Assembly (NCBI RefSeq): GCF_001642995.1
Contig: NZ_LOHS01000088.1
Coordinates: 1 to 64,000, forward strand
Source of the DNA: Streptomyces jeddahensis
GTDB taxonomy: Bacteria; Actinomycetota; Actinomycetes; Streptomycetales; Streptomycetaceae
Direction: 5' to 3'
DNA: 64,000 nt
The notes under the pieces were generated by a model. It did no database searches, was not told the DNA's origin, and was given only the letters and a program-made list of their open reading frames with translations. Positions 25,997 through 34,627 of the stretch are shown here, one piece after another. The position numbers and the translations under genes were made by a program. Within the stretch, counting starts at the first letter, position 1, and every line of letters starts with the position of its first letter.

Positions 25997-27271
25997 TCAC
26001 ACCGGCGTCGCCGCGCCGTCCGGCGCCTCGTCCTCGTCCTCGTCCGATGCGTGCGGGACGGTGCCCACCTGGCGTGAGAGGACGTTGGTGACGTAGTCCT
26101 CGACGGCCGCGTCAAGACCGATGTCGTGCTGGGCGCGCTCCGACAGGTACCAGCGGTGCTCGAGCAGCTCGTGGTACAGCTCGGCCGGGTCCATGGAGCC
26201 GCGCAGCTCCTTGGGGACGGCGCGCACCGTGGGCCGGAAGACGTCGCGGACCCAGCGGTGCGCGAGCACCTCGGGGCGGGCGCCCAGCGGGTCGCCGGGG
26301 GCGTAGTCGTCCTGGGTGGCCATCCAGCTCTCCAGGTCGTTGAGGAGGCGGCGGGCCTGGTTCTCCTCGGCGTCCATGCCGGTCAGGCGCAGCAGTTGTC
26401 GCTGGTGGTGGCCGGCGTCGACGACCTTGGGGACGAAGGTGACGGTGTCGCCGTTAGAGGAGTGCTCGATCTGCATCTCGGCGACGTCGAAGCCGAGATC
26501 GTTCAGGCGGCGGATACGGCGCTCCATGTAGTGGTGCTTGCCCGCCGGGTAGACGGAGGTCCGGGTCAGCTCGTCCCAGAGAGCGTTGTAGCGGTCGCAT
26601 ATCTCGTGGCCGAAGGCGATCGGGTCCACTGAGGGATGGAGGTTGCCGGCCGCCTCCAGGTCCAGCATCTCGCCGCTGATGTTCACGCGAGCGAGGTCGA
26701 TGTCGTACTCGCGCTGTCCCCGGCTGAGGCTCGGGTGCAGATCGCCGGTCTCGGCGTCGACCAGATACGCGGCGTAGGCGCCGGCGTCACGCCGGAAGAG
26801 CGTGTTGGAGAGCGAGCAGTCGCCCCAGGCGAAGCCCGCCAGATGCAGCCGGACGAGAAGCACGGCGAGTGCGTCCATGAGCCGGTGCACCGTGGTCGGC
26901 CGCATGGTGGTCTCGAACATCGAGCGGTAGGGCATCGAGCCGCCCAGATGGCGGGTGATGAGCACCGGCTCCAGCGGCGCGCCGTCCTGGTCGGTCCGGC
27001 CCGTGACGACCGCCAGGGGATCCACGGCGGGGATGCCCAGCCGGTCGAGGGTGCGCAGGAGCTCGTACTCGCGCACGGCGGGCCGCTCCGCGAGCTCCTT
27101 CACGGCCACGACCTCGGCTCCCGCGCGCGCGTAGCGCACGACGTGCCGGGATATGCCGCGCGGGAGCGGCACCAGGTATTCCTCCGGCCACTCCTCGAGC
27201 GGCACATGCCACGGCAGCTCCAGGAGGAGCGCCGGGTGCTCCGGGTTCGTGGCGCTGATCTGCAAAGCCAT
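25997..27271 (-). CDS. DUF4032 protein with kinase-like (lipopolysaccharide kinase) fold
   Basis: 424 residues from ATG 27271 behind GCGAGGCATGG. The N-terminal half is kinase-like: VVAVKELAERPAVREYELL holds the ATP-site lysine and helix-C Glu. FAWGDCSLSNTLFRRDAG resembles the catalytic HGDxxxxN loop with Trp-Gly-Asp, and YLVDAETGDL supplies the metal-binding Asp. The C-terminal DUF4032 part (~250-410) is helical, and the tail DEDEDEAPDGAA is acidic. The substrate is unknown. It is divergent from the DUF5709 gene across a region of short repeats. Confidence 0.87.
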   Translation of the reverse strand: MALQISATNPEHPALLLELPWHVPLEEWPEEYLVPLPRGISRHVVRYARAGAEVVAVKELAERPAVREYELLRTLDRLGIPAVDPLAVVTGRTDQDGAPLEPVLITRHLGGSMPYRSMFETTMRPTTVHRLMDALAVLLVRLHLAGFAWGDCSLSNTLFRRDAGAYAAYLVDAETGDLHPSLSRGQREYDIDLARVNISGEMLDLEAAGNLHPSVDPIAFGHEICDRYNALWDELTRTSVYPAGKHHYMERRIRRLNDLGFDVAEMQIEHSSNGDTVTFVPKVVDAGHHQRQLLRLTGMDAEENQARRLLNDLESWMATQDDYAPGDPLGARPEVLAHRWVRDVFRPTVRAVPKELRGSMDPAELYHELLEHRWYLSERAQHDIGLDAAVEDYVTNVLSRQVGTVPHASDEDEDEAPDGAATPV

Positions 27272-27602
27272 CCATGCCTCGCGTCGCTCGGGGGCAGAGG
27301 CCACCAGTGTGGCCCGGCGGCCCGCGCCGGGTGCGACGGGGGTCCTGATAGGCCGGACGGGGTCCCCGGCAGGCCATACGCGCAGGTGGGGGTCCGTGGC
27401 GGCTCCGGCAGGCCAATGCGGCCCCGGACGCTCCACAATGGTCGTAGACGACGCCATGGTCGTAGGTCGGAGACGGTCTGGGTCAGAGACGGTCACAGGC
27501 CAAAGGAAGTCACAGGCCATAGACGGTGAAGCCGGGTTGCTGGGACAGGCCCTGCCGAACGGTTCCGCCCCGGTCCGGCCCGACGCTCCGGAGGAGGTGC
27601 GC
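27272..27602. repeat. Divergent promoter region with degenerate short repeats
   Basis: This 331-bp non-coding stretch between the DUF4032 and DUF5709 genes contains several short direct repeats. GTCACAGGCCA occurs twice (27492-27502, 27509-27519), AGACGGT recurs around 27470-27526, and ATGGTCGTAG and GGCAGGCCA each occur twice. The repeats look like decayed tandem duplications. They may serve as regulator sites, but there is no direct evidence. Confidence 0.5.
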
Positions 27603-28073
27603 ATGGAGACCGACGCAGCATGGGGAGACGACGTCTATCAGCCCGACGGGTCCGAGGTGCAGGACGACGAAGGCCTGCTCGACGCCGAGGACACGCTGAT
27701 CGACGAAGGCGTGCGTGACCCCTTCGACGAGGGCTACTCACCGCCCGAACGCCCGCGCGCTGTCGAGAGCACCGGCGTCACCGCCGCGGAGCAGCTCCAC
27801 GGCGAATCGCTCGACGAACGCCTCGCCAAGGAGCTGCCGGACATCGCCCCACCGGAGGGCGACGGCATCGGCGACACCGTGGACACCGACGGCGAGGTAC
27901 TCGACAACGAGGTCGGCGGGGCACGAGCAGGGCGTCTCGTGGCGCCCGACGAAGGGGTACGCGAAGACCACGAGAGCCACCTGGTTGCCTACGACGTGGG
28001 CATCGACGGGGCGGCCGCGTCGGCAGAGGAGGCCGCCGTACACATCGTCGAGGAGACCGTCGAGACCGAGTGA
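27603..28073 (+). CDS. DUF5709 acidic protein
   Basis: 156 residues, strongly acidic, starting at ATG behind GGAGGAGGTGCGC. The order WGDDVYQP, GLLDAEDTLIDEGVRDPFDE, GYSPPERP, LDERLAKELPD and a C-terminal EEAAVHIVE is characteristic of the actinobacterial DUF5709 family. No membrane segment or enzymatic motif is seen. Function is unknown. Confidence 0.87.
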   Translation: METDAAWGDDVYQPDGSEVQDDEGLLDAEDTLIDEGVRDPFDEGYSPPERPRAVESTGVTAAEQLHGESLDERLAKELPDIAPPEGDGIGDTVDTDGEVLDNEVGGARAGRLVAPDEGVREDHESHLVAYDVGIDGAAASAEEAAVHIVEETVETE

Positions 28074-28280
28074 GCGGGCTCCGTCGGCCTCGCCCCGAAG
28101 GGCCTGCCCCGACGCGCTTGCCCCAGCCGAGCCCGGCGCGCACGCGCGCGTGGAGGGGAACCGCCCTTGGCCCGGCGCATGCCTGCCGTCGCCTGCGAGC
28201 GGAGAGACCGCTTCCGGCCAGGCGGAGCCGTCCGCGCGGCAAGGTCGAGCAGGTCGGGCGAAGTCCGCTGCGGTTCTGCA

Positions 28281-28420
28281 GCGCCCCGAAGGGGCGCGGG
28301 GCTGTGACATATGCGGCTCCGCCGCGATGGGGGTCCCCCTGTTCGAGCGAAGCCGAGAACTTGGGGGAGCGACCAGCCACGATGGTGCCGCAGACGATCG
28401 ACGGCACATCGCGGCACTTC
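28281..28420 (+). repeat. Streptomyces-type intergenic repeat, copy A, interrupted by a hairpin element
   Basis: It starts with GCGCCCCGAAGGGGCGC, a perfect stem, and ends with CAGCCACG.TG.TGCCGCAGACGATCGACGGCACATCGC. Both parts recur in reverse orientation at 38873-38958. In this copy the two parts are separated by ~65 bp containing GGGGGTCCCCC and CGAGCGAAGCCGAG, itself a hairpin-forming sequence. The element fills most of the 365-bp gap between the DUF5709 gene and the convergent MFS exporter. I recall similar elements in other Streptomyces genomes. Confidence 0.75.
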
Positions 28421-28438
28421 ACCCGTGCCACGCCGCCC

Positions 28439-29962
28439 TCAGTCCGCCCCGCCACCCGCCCGCCCGGCGGTGGAGCCCGGCTCCAGAGCCGGGGCGTTCA
28501 CTCCGAGGTGGGAGCGGCACATCGGTTCCGGGGCACCGCGCAGGCACCTCGGGCCGTGTGGCCGGACGAAGAGCGCCGCCACGGCCGAGCTGACCACGAA
28601 CAGCAGCGCGCAGCCGACCGCGGCGCGGTGGAACGCGGTGTTCACGGCCTGGGCGTCCTGGTAGGCGTCGCCCGACAGGCCGACCGCGAGCGGCAGCCCG
28701 GCGACGACGAGGAGCTGGGCGATGCGCGCCGCGGTGTTGTTGACCCCGCTGGCGAGCCCGGCCCGGTCCGCCGTGACGGAAGCCAGCACCGTGGCCGTCA
28801 GCGGCGCGACGAAGACGCTCATGCCGAGTCCCAGAGCCACGACGGCCGGGAGCACGTCCGTGGCGTACGGGGATCCGGGCCGCACCCGCAGCATCAGCAG
28901 GACACCGGCCGCGGCGATCAGCGGCCCCACCGTCAGCGGCAGCGCGGGCCCCACCCGGCGGGCGAGGTCACCGGCGCGCGCGGACAGCAGAAGCATCAGC
29001 ACCGTCACCGGAAGCGTCGCGACGCCGGCCTCCAGAGCGTCGTATCCGAGCGCCGTCTGCAGCTGAACGGGCAGGAAGAACAGGATGCCGCCGATGCCCG
29101 CGTAGAGCCCCAGGGTCATCGCGTTGGTGGCGCTGAACAGCCGGGACCGGAACAACGTGAGCGGCAGCATCGGGTCGGGTCGCCTGTGCTCCACGACGAG
29201 GAAGGCGGCGCCCGCCGCGAGGCCGAGCAGACCGGGCAGCACGACGGCGACGGGGGAGGGGTCTCCCGAGGCGCCGATGAGCGCATAAGTGACCCCTGCG
29301 AGGAACAGCGCACCGAGACAGGCGCCCAGGACGTCGAAGGGCTTCGCCGCGGCCTCGGTGTCGCGGCTCTCCGGTACGTGGCGCAGCGCGACGGCCAGCA
29401 CCAGCGCGGCCAGCGGAACGTTGATCAGGAAGATCCACCGCCATCCGGGGCCGTCGATCAGCCAGCCGCCCAGGAACGGCCCCAGCGCCCCGGCGACGCC
29501 CGTGAGGCCCGACCACGCGCCGACGGCGCGCGACTGGTCGTCCGGGTGGAAAACCGAGCGCACAAGGGCCAGCGACCCCGGCGTGAGGAGGGCACCCCCC
29601 ACTCCCTGCAGGGCACGCGCCGCGATCAGCGTGCCCTCGTCGGGGGCCAGCCCGCACAGGGCGGATGCCACGGCGAACCCTGCGACGCCGAGCACCAGCG
29701 TGCGCCGGCGGCCCATACGGTCTCCCAGGGCACCGCCCCACAGCAGCAACGCCGACAGCGTGAGCATGTACGCGTTCACGACCCACTGCAGTGCCGACAG
29801 CGACGCGTCGAGGTCCCGGCCCATCCTCGGGAGGGCGACATTGACGACCGTGCCGTCCAGCATCGCCATCCCGGACGCCAGCACCACGCAGCCCAGCACC
29901 CACCGGCCGCGCGCCGAGGACAGCCGGACGCCGCCCGCGGCATCGGACCCGGTGGCGTTCAC
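28439..29962 (-). CDS. MFS drug/metabolite exporter (DHA2, 14-TM)
   Basis: 507 residues with about 14 hydrophobic helices. Family signatures are LDGTVVNVALPRMGRDL in TM1, GALGDRMGRRRTLVLG in the loop 2-3, ALQGVGGALLTPGSLALV and GPFLGGWLIDGPGWRWIF (motif C of drug:H+ antiporters). It belongs to the EmrB/QacA-type proton antiporters in the cytoplasmic membrane. The substrate is unknown, and no adjacent TetR regulator is present. The GTG start at 29962 gives the MNATGSDAAG N-terminus. The soluble tail beyond ~470 is Pro/Gly-rich. Confidence 0.9.
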   Translation of the reverse strand: MNATGSDAAGGVRLSSARGRWVLGCVVLASGMAMLDGTVVNVALPRMGRDLDASLSALQWVVNAYMLTLSALLLWGGALGDRMGRRRTLVLGVAGFAVASALCGLAPDEGTLIAARALQGVGGALLTPGSLALVRSVFHPDDQSRAVGAWSGLTGVAGALGPFLGGWLIDGPGWRWIFLINVPLAALVLAVALRHVPESRDTEAAAKPFDVLGACLGALFLAGVTYALIGASGDPSPVAVVLPGLLGLAAGAAFLVVEHRRPDPMLPLTLFRSRLFSATNAMTLGLYAGIGGILFFLPVQLQTALGYDALEAGVATLPVTVLMLLLSARAGDLARRVGPALPLTVGPLIAAAGVLLMLRVRPGSPYATDVLPAVVALGLGMSVFVAPLTATVLASVTADRAGLASGVNNTAARIAQLLVVAGLPLAVGLSGDAYQDAQAVNTAFHRAAVGCALLFVVSSAVAALFVRPHGPRCLRGAPEPMCRSHLGVNAPALEPGSTAGRAGGGAD

Positions 29963-30349
29963 GGCCTGCCTGCCGACCGCCTGAGGCGCTCCAGATGACC
30001 CGCGTGCTCCATCGGCGTCACTTCACTGTCCTGTCCGGATGCCGGCGACCCTCGGCCGGACGCATTGCCGTCACTCACCACACAGTCACTCACCCCACAG
30101 GCTATTGCTCGGGCACCTGGGCGAGTGGTCTCAGGGCCCCCCGGACCCCGTCCGTGCGCGTGCATGTCGTCGCCGGATATGCGCTGGTGGATCAGGCGAT
30201 CGCCGCCTGCCCGCCGTCCGCGCATGCCCGGTTCGACAAATGGGCCACTCGATGGAGTGAGGGCCCTTGGCCATAACTCTGTTGGCCCTTCGGCGTTTTC
30301 TCCGGTGCGAGCGAGTGCTCGCGACGATGTCTGGAAGGCAGGGAAACCG
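29963..30349. other. Intergenic region, divergent MFS and chaplin promoters
   Basis: 387 bp without a recognised gene. It contains the BldN-like promoter described separately. An inverted repeat GCGAGC-N4-GCTCGC (30307-30322) lies in the chaplin leader, just after the predicted transcription start. Confidence 0.5.
30272..30299 (+). promoter_or_regulatory. BldN-type sigma promoter upstream of the chaplin gene
   Basis: CATAAC at 30272-30277, a 16-bp spacer, then CGTTTT at 30294-30299. This closely fits the consensus I know for the developmental sigma factor BldN (CGTAAC-N16-CGTT), which drives chaplin and rodlin genes. It lies 50 bp before the chaplin ATG. Transcription would start near 30305. 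Confidence 0.65.
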
Positions 30350-31111
30350 ATGAAACGGGTTGCCCGTAATGGACTGATCGCCGCAGCTGTTGCCGGAGGC
30401 GCCATGGCCTCCGTGGGGGCGGCATACGCGGACGCCGGGGCGAACGGCAGCACGACGGGCTCACCGGGTGTGATCTCCGGCAACACGGTCCAGATCCCCG
30501 TGCACGTGCCGCTCAATGTGTGCGGCAACACGGTCAATGTCGTGGGGGTGCTGAATCCTGCCGCGGACAACGCCTGCACGAACGGGGCGGACCAGAGCGG
30601 GGACGGCGCTTCGGCTGTGGGCCAGGCGCAGGACTCTCCGGGGGTGGTGTCCGGCAACGTGGTGCAGGTGCCGATCGATGTGCCGGTCAACGCGTCCGGT
30701 AACTCGGTGAACGTCGTCGGCGTCGGCAACGCCGCCTCCGGGAACGAGTCCTCGAACGGCTCGGATAACGTCACCGAGCCGGTGTCCGAGCCCGCGAACC
30801 CGCCGCAGACGTGCGGGGACGCGACTTCGGTGCCGTGCGGCAACGACCAGCCGCAGCCGCAGACCCCGGTCTCGGTGCCGAACGAGGACGCCACGCCGGA
30901 GACGGTCGGGGCCCCCGAGGGCGGCGACGAGCCGGAGCTGGTCCCGGCGGGGCACCCGCTGGGGAACTCGGCCGGAAACTCGGCCGGGCACTCGGCCGGA
31001 ACCCTCGCGGACACCGGCGCGGACGCCGTGATCCTGGCGTTCCCGGCCGGTCTGGCACTGCTCGGCGGAACCATTCTGTACCGGCGCTTCAGGCCCGCCG
31101 GCCTGGCGTAG
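30350..31111 (+). CDS. Long chaplin with two chaplin domains and LAxTG sorting signal
   Basis: 253 residues from ATG behind GGAAGGCAGGGAAACCG. A signal peptide (~1-27) ends at AAYAD. Chaplin domain 1 (~35-78: GVISGNTVQIPVHVPLNVCG ... NACTNG) has the usual Cys pair. Chaplin domain 2 (~93-136: GVVSGNVVQVPIDVPVNASG) has none. A Pro/Glu-rich linker leads to LADTG at 219-223, a hydrophobic helix and a basic tail, the layout for class E sortase anchoring. Long chaplins coat aerial hyphae and spores and anchor shorter, amyloid-forming chaplins. A BldN-like promoter lies upstream, indicating developmental expression. Confidence 0.9.
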   Translation: MKRVARNGLIAAAVAGGAMASVGAAYADAGANGSTTGSPGVISGNTVQIPVHVPLNVCGNTVNVVGVLNPAADNACTNGADQSGDGASAVGQAQDSPGVVSGNVVQVPIDVPVNASGNSVNVVGVGNAASGNESSNGSDNVTEPVSEPANPPQTCGDATSVPCGNDQPQPQTPVSVPNEDATPETVGAPEGGDEPELVPAGHPLGNSAGNSAGHSAGTLADTGADAVILAFPAGLALLGGTILYRRFRPAGLA

Positions 31112-31353
31112 CCGCCGTAGCACCCCTGGCACCCGACGGCACAGCGCCGTACGGGTCGGGCCCCACCGGTCGCCGCATGGCGGTGGGGCCCGCGTTTCTC
31201 CCAGAGGTGGCCCGGGAGGTCCCCCGTTCGGCGCGCGAGGGGCCGGGTGACTGGCTAGCGTGGCAGAGGAGCCGCCGAACGGGCGAAGGGGAGCAGCCGT
31301 CACGCAGCGCCGACAGCCGAGGACCGAATCGCCGACCAGGAGAGTGCAGAGTC

Positions 31354-32151
31354 ATGGCCGTAGAACCTGAGGGCACACCGTGCTGGGCCGACGCGATGTT
31401 CAGCGATCTCGAGGGAGCGAAGAGCTTCTACGGTGACGTGCTGGGCTGGACGTTCGGCGAGTCGTCGTCGGAGTACGGCAACTACACGCAGGCGTACTCG
31501 AACGGCAAGGCGGTGGCCGCCGTCGTGCCGCCGATGCCCGGCCAGGAAGGCCAGTCGGCATGGTGCCTGTATCTGGCGTCGCCGGACGTCGCCGCCACCG
31601 CCGAGAAGATCCGTGAGGCCGGCGGCCAGGTGCTGATGGAGCCGATGCAGGTCGGGGAGTTCGGTTCGATGCTCCTGGCCCGCGACCCCGGCGGCGTGGC
31701 CTTCGGGGTGTGGCAGGCGGGAACCCATGAGGGCTTCGAGGCCAAGGCCGAACCGGGCGCGTACTGCTGGGCCGAGGTCTTCACACGGCAGCCCGAGAAG
31801 TCGGACGCCTTCTTCCCCGCCGTCTTCCCGTACAGCGTGAAGCGGCTGGAGGAGGAAGGGATGGACTTCAAGCTCTTCAACATCGGTGACGAGACGGTCC
31901 TGGGGCGGATGAAGATGACGGAGGAGTTCCCTCCCGAAGTGCCGCCGTACATCAATGTCTACTTCACCGTCGACGACTGCGACGCTGCCGTGGCCAAGGC
32001 CACCGAGCGTGGCGGAGTGCTGAGGTTCGGGCCGATGGACAGCCCGTTCGGCCGCTTTGCGGCGCTCAGCGACCCGCAGGGGGCGTCGTTCTCCGTGATC
32101 GACATCGGCACGACCGAGGGCGAGATGCCCAAGATGTCAAACGCGTCCTGA
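31354..32151 (+). CDS. Two-domain VOC family protein (glyoxalase/bleomycin-resistance fold)
   Basis: 265 residues from ATG behind AGGAGAGTGCAGTC. Two VOC units (~8-120 and ~135-255) each show the beta-alpha-beta-beta-beta pattern: CWADAMFSDLEGAKSFYGDV and CWAEVFTRQPEKSDAFFPAV. Classic metal-ligand His residues are not evident. It is of the same type as the protein at 52397. Substrate and activity are unknown; such proteins often bind or modify small metabolites. It stands alone on its strand. Confidence 0.87.
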   Translation: MAVEPEGTPCWADAMFSDLEGAKSFYGDVLGWTFGESSSEYGNYTQAYSNGKAVAAVVPPMPGQEGQSAWCLYLASPDVAATAEKIREAGGQVLMEPMQVGEFGSMLLARDPGGVAFGVWQAGTHEGFEAKAEPGAYCWAEVFTRQPEKSDAFFPAVFPYSVKRLEEEGMDFKLFNIGDETVLGRMKMTEEFPPEVPPYINVYFTVDDCDAAVAKATERGGVLRFGPMDSPFGRFAALSDPQGASFSVIDIGTTEGEMPKMSNAS

Positions 32152-32219
32152 GCCCCACTCGTCGAGAGACTGCTCTCATCAGGCCTGGGCCGGACGACGT
32201 ACGGTCCAGGCCAACGACG

Positions 32220-32225
32220 TACCAT
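32220..32225 (+). promoter_or_regulatory. -10 element suggesting a leaderless mRNA
   Basis: TACCAT ends 7 bp before the ATG at 32233, the spacing at which transcription would begin at the start codon itself. No ribosome site precedes that ATG, which supports a leaderless transcript for the aldo/keto reductase. The -35 region is not clear. Confidence 0.4.
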
Positions 32226-32232
32226 GCGCGTC

Positions 32233-33216
32233 ATGGAACAGCGAGTACTGGGCAGGACGGGCCGGAACGTTTCCGTGGTCGGGCTGGGCACATGGCAGCT
32301 CGGCGCCGACTGGGGTGACGTACGGGAAGAGGACGCACTGGCCGTCCTCGACGCGGCCGTCGACGCGGGTGTCACGTTCTTCGACACAGCAGATGTGTAC
32401 GGCGACGGCCGCAGCGAGCAACTGATCGGTCGTTACCTGCGGGAGCGCCCGGACGCCGATGTGTTCGTCGCGACGAAGATGGGCCGCCGGGTCGAGCAGA
32501 TCCCCGAGAACTACGTGCTGGACAACTTCCGTGTCTGGAACGACCGTTCACGCAAGAACCTCGGTGTCGACACCCTCGATCTCGTACAGCTGCACTGCCC
32601 GCCCACCGCGGTGTACTCGTCTGACGCCGTCTTCGACGCGCTCGACACCCTCGTCGCCGAAGAGCGCATCGCCGCGTACGGCGTAAGCGTCGAGACGTGC
32701 GCCGAAGCGCTGACCGCGATCGCCCGGCCGGGAACGGCGAGCGTCCAGATCATCCTGAACCCGTTCCGGCTCAAGCCGCTCGAGGAGGTCCTGCCGGCCG
32801 CCGCCGAGGCCGGAGTCGGCATCATCGCGCGCGTGCCGCTCGCCTCCGGGCTGCTGTCCGGCAAGTACACGAAGGACACGGTGTTCGCGCCCGACGACCA
32901 TCGGACGTACAACCGGCACGGCGAGTCCTTCGACCAGGGTGAGACCTTCTCCGGAGTCGACTACGAGAGCGGTCTCGAGGCGGCCGCCGAGTTCTCGGCC
33001 CTGACCCCCGAGGGCGCCACGCCGGCGCAGGCGGCTCTGCGGTGGATCATCCAGCAGCCGGGCGTGACCAGTGTGATCCCGGGCGCCCGCTCGGCGGCCC
33101 AGGCCCGTGCCAACGCGGAGGCCACGGAGCTGCCCCCGCTCTCCGAGGCCACGCTGGCGGCGGTGCGGGAGCTTTACGACACGCGGATCCGGCCGCAGGT
33201 GCACCACCGTTGGTAG
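32233..33216 (+). CDS. Aldo/keto reductase
   Basis: 327 residues if started at the ATG giving MEQRVLGRTG; an in-frame ATG lies 9 bp upstream. The NADPH-dependent AKR barrel shows FFDTADVYGDGRSEQLIG (catalytic Asp and Tyr), VATKMGRR (catalytic Lys) and LVQLHCPP (catalytic His). The C-terminal cofactor segment is SVIPGARSAAQARANAEA. It probably reduces an aldehyde or ketone; the substrate is unknown. The start choice is supported by a TACCAT box exactly placed for leaderless transcription. Confidence 0.9.
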   Translation: MEQRVLGRTGRNVSVVGLGTWQLGADWGDVREEDALAVLDAAVDAGVTFFDTADVYGDGRSEQLIGRYLRERPDADVFVATKMGRRVEQIPENYVLDNFRVWNDRSRKNLGVDTLDLVQLHCPPTAVYSSDAVFDALDTLVAEERIAAYGVSVETCAEALTAIARPGTASVQIILNPFRLKPLEEVLPAAAEAGVGIIARVPLASGLLSGKYTKDTVFAPDDHRTYNRHGESFDQGETFSGVDYESGLEAAAEFSALTPEGATPAQAALRWIIQQPGVTSVIPGARSAAQARANAEATELPPLSEATLAAVRELYDTRIRPQVHHRW

Positions 33217-33649
33217 GCGGCGGTAGCCCGGTGGCCTGAGGGCCGGGCCGGAGGCTCCTGCACGGTGCCTGGCCATGCGGACCCGGCCCGGGTGTGATCG
33301 CCGTGGGACAGCACCCTAAGATGTGTCATGTACTCGATCGATCTCAGGCGGTTCTGACGCATGCCGAGTCGGCTGGACACCAGCGACGCCCGGGGTGGCG
33401 CGAGGGGGCCCGCCAGGCGCCCCTCGCACACGTCGACCGGCCTCCGCTGATGTGGACCGCAGCGGCCCCAGCGGCCACGGCTGGGCCGTACGCCAATCCG
33501 CCGGACCGCGGGATACCCGCCTCGCCGGGCGGTGTCCTAGCCCTGCTGCGGGCTGCACACGAGGGCGGGCCGTGCACGGACCAGCCCCCGCGCCACGCAG
33601 TACGCGCACGGAGTACACAGCGTATGCAGCACGAAGAAAGGTGAACGAC
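33217..33649. other. Intergenic region without a recognised gene
   Basis: 433 bp between the aldo/keto reductase and the YceI fusion. Reading frames here are short or of atypical composition. It probably contains the promoter of the YceI fusion gene; no clear motif was seen. Confidence 0.4.
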
Positions 33650-34564
33650 ATGGCACTGGCACTGTTCCGACGAAGGCGCCCTCTGGGCGGGTCGCGCGCC
33701 GGAGCGGGGCTTGTGCTTCCCCTCCCGGCGGGAGCAGGCGGCTTCAGCCGGACGGTGGTGGACCCGCTGGGCCATCCGCTGGGCGGCGCCGACGTCACGG
33801 TGACCTCGGCGGACTCGCAGCGCATCGCCGCGCAGGGCACGACCGATCCGTACGGGACGTTCAGCGCGCTGCTGCCGCCGGGCGGCTACAGCGTGATGAT
33901 CACAGCCGAGGGCCTGCAGCCGCATCGTGAGAGCGTGGACATCGTGCCCGACGCGATGTTGCCGGCGGACACCGTGCACATGGCGACGGCCCCTCAGCTC
34001 GAACTGCCGCCGCCCGGCACGTGGCTCTTCGACCCGCCGCACACCGCGATCCGGTTCATCGCCAAGCACGTCGGCATGGCGAACGTCCACGGCCGCTTCA
34101 CACGCTTCAACGGCGGCATACGCGTCGAGCACGAGATGGAGCGCTCATCGGTCGAGGTGAGAATCGACGCCGCGAGCATCGACACCGGCAACAAGACCCG
34201 CGACAACCATCTGCGGTCGGCCGACTTCCTCGACGTGGAGCACTTCCCGTACCTCCACTTCGCCAGCGACCGCTTCATCTACCGCGGCGGTACGAAGTGG
34301 ACGGTGCAGGGCTCACTGACCATGCACGGCGTGAGCCGCACGGTGGCGCTCGACACCACGTATCTGGGCGCGGTCAACGGCGGATACGGTGAGGAGCTGC
34401 GCTGCGCCGCCCTGGCCAAGGCCGAACTCCACCGCGAGGACTACACCCTGAACTGGCGGAGCATGCTCGCCCGCGGCATCGCCGTCGTCGGCCCGACCAT
34501 CAAGCTGGAGCTCGACGTCCAGGCGATGTACCGCAGCCACGACACTCCGGTTCCGCCGGAGTAG
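33650..34564 (+). CDS. YceI-domain protein with N-terminal carboxypeptidase-regulatory-like domain
   Basis: 304 residues from ATG with GAAAGG 8 nt upstream. Residues ~33-110 form a beta-sandwich of the carboxypeptidase-regulatory/CarboxypepD_reg type (VVDPLGHPLGGADVTVTSAD; GYSVMITAEGLQPH). Residues ~120-298 are a YceI lipocalin-like barrel (WLFDPPHTAIRFIAKHVGMA, DFLDVEHFPYLHF, GSLTMHGVSRTVALD). YceI proteins bind isoprenoid-type lipids and are usually secreted, but no signal peptide is visible here. It converges on the zinc-ribbon membrane protein gene. Function is inferred to be lipid binding. Confidence 0.87.
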   Translation: MALALFRRRRPLGGSRAGAGLVLPLPAGAGGFSRTVVDPLGHPLGGADVTVTSADSQRIAAQGTTDPYGTFSALLPPGGYSVMITAEGLQPHRESVDIVPDAMLPADTVHMATAPQLELPPPGTWLFDPPHTAIRFIAKHVGMANVHGRFTRFNGGIRVEHEMERSSVEVRIDAASIDTGNKTRDNHLRSADFLDVEHFPYLHFASDRFIYRGGTKWTVQGSLTMHGVSRTVALDTTYLGAVNGGYGEELRCAALAKAELHREDYTLNWRSMLARGIAVVGPTIKLELDVQAMYRSHDTPVPPE

Positions 34565-34577
34565 GCATCTGACCTGC

Positions 34578-34616
34578 GAAGCGCCCCGCCGAACCACTTC
34601 AGAGCGGGGCGCCTTC
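34578..34616. terminator. Bidirectional terminator hairpin
   Basis: GCGCCCCGC pairs with GCGGGGCGC, with GAA and TTC continuing the stem after one bulged base. It lies between the convergent YceI fusion and zinc-ribbon genes. Confidence 0.8.
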
Positions 34617-34627
34617 ATGTGTGGGCG

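Noticed and set aside
28070..29998. Open frame of ~640 codons over the MFS exporter, opposite strand
   Set aside because: Arg/Gln/Gly-rich translation without any motif; the MFS gene reads the other way with all family signatures.
30350..31111. LPxTG-type pilin
   Set aside because: The two chaplin repeats and LAxTG signal identify a long chaplin.
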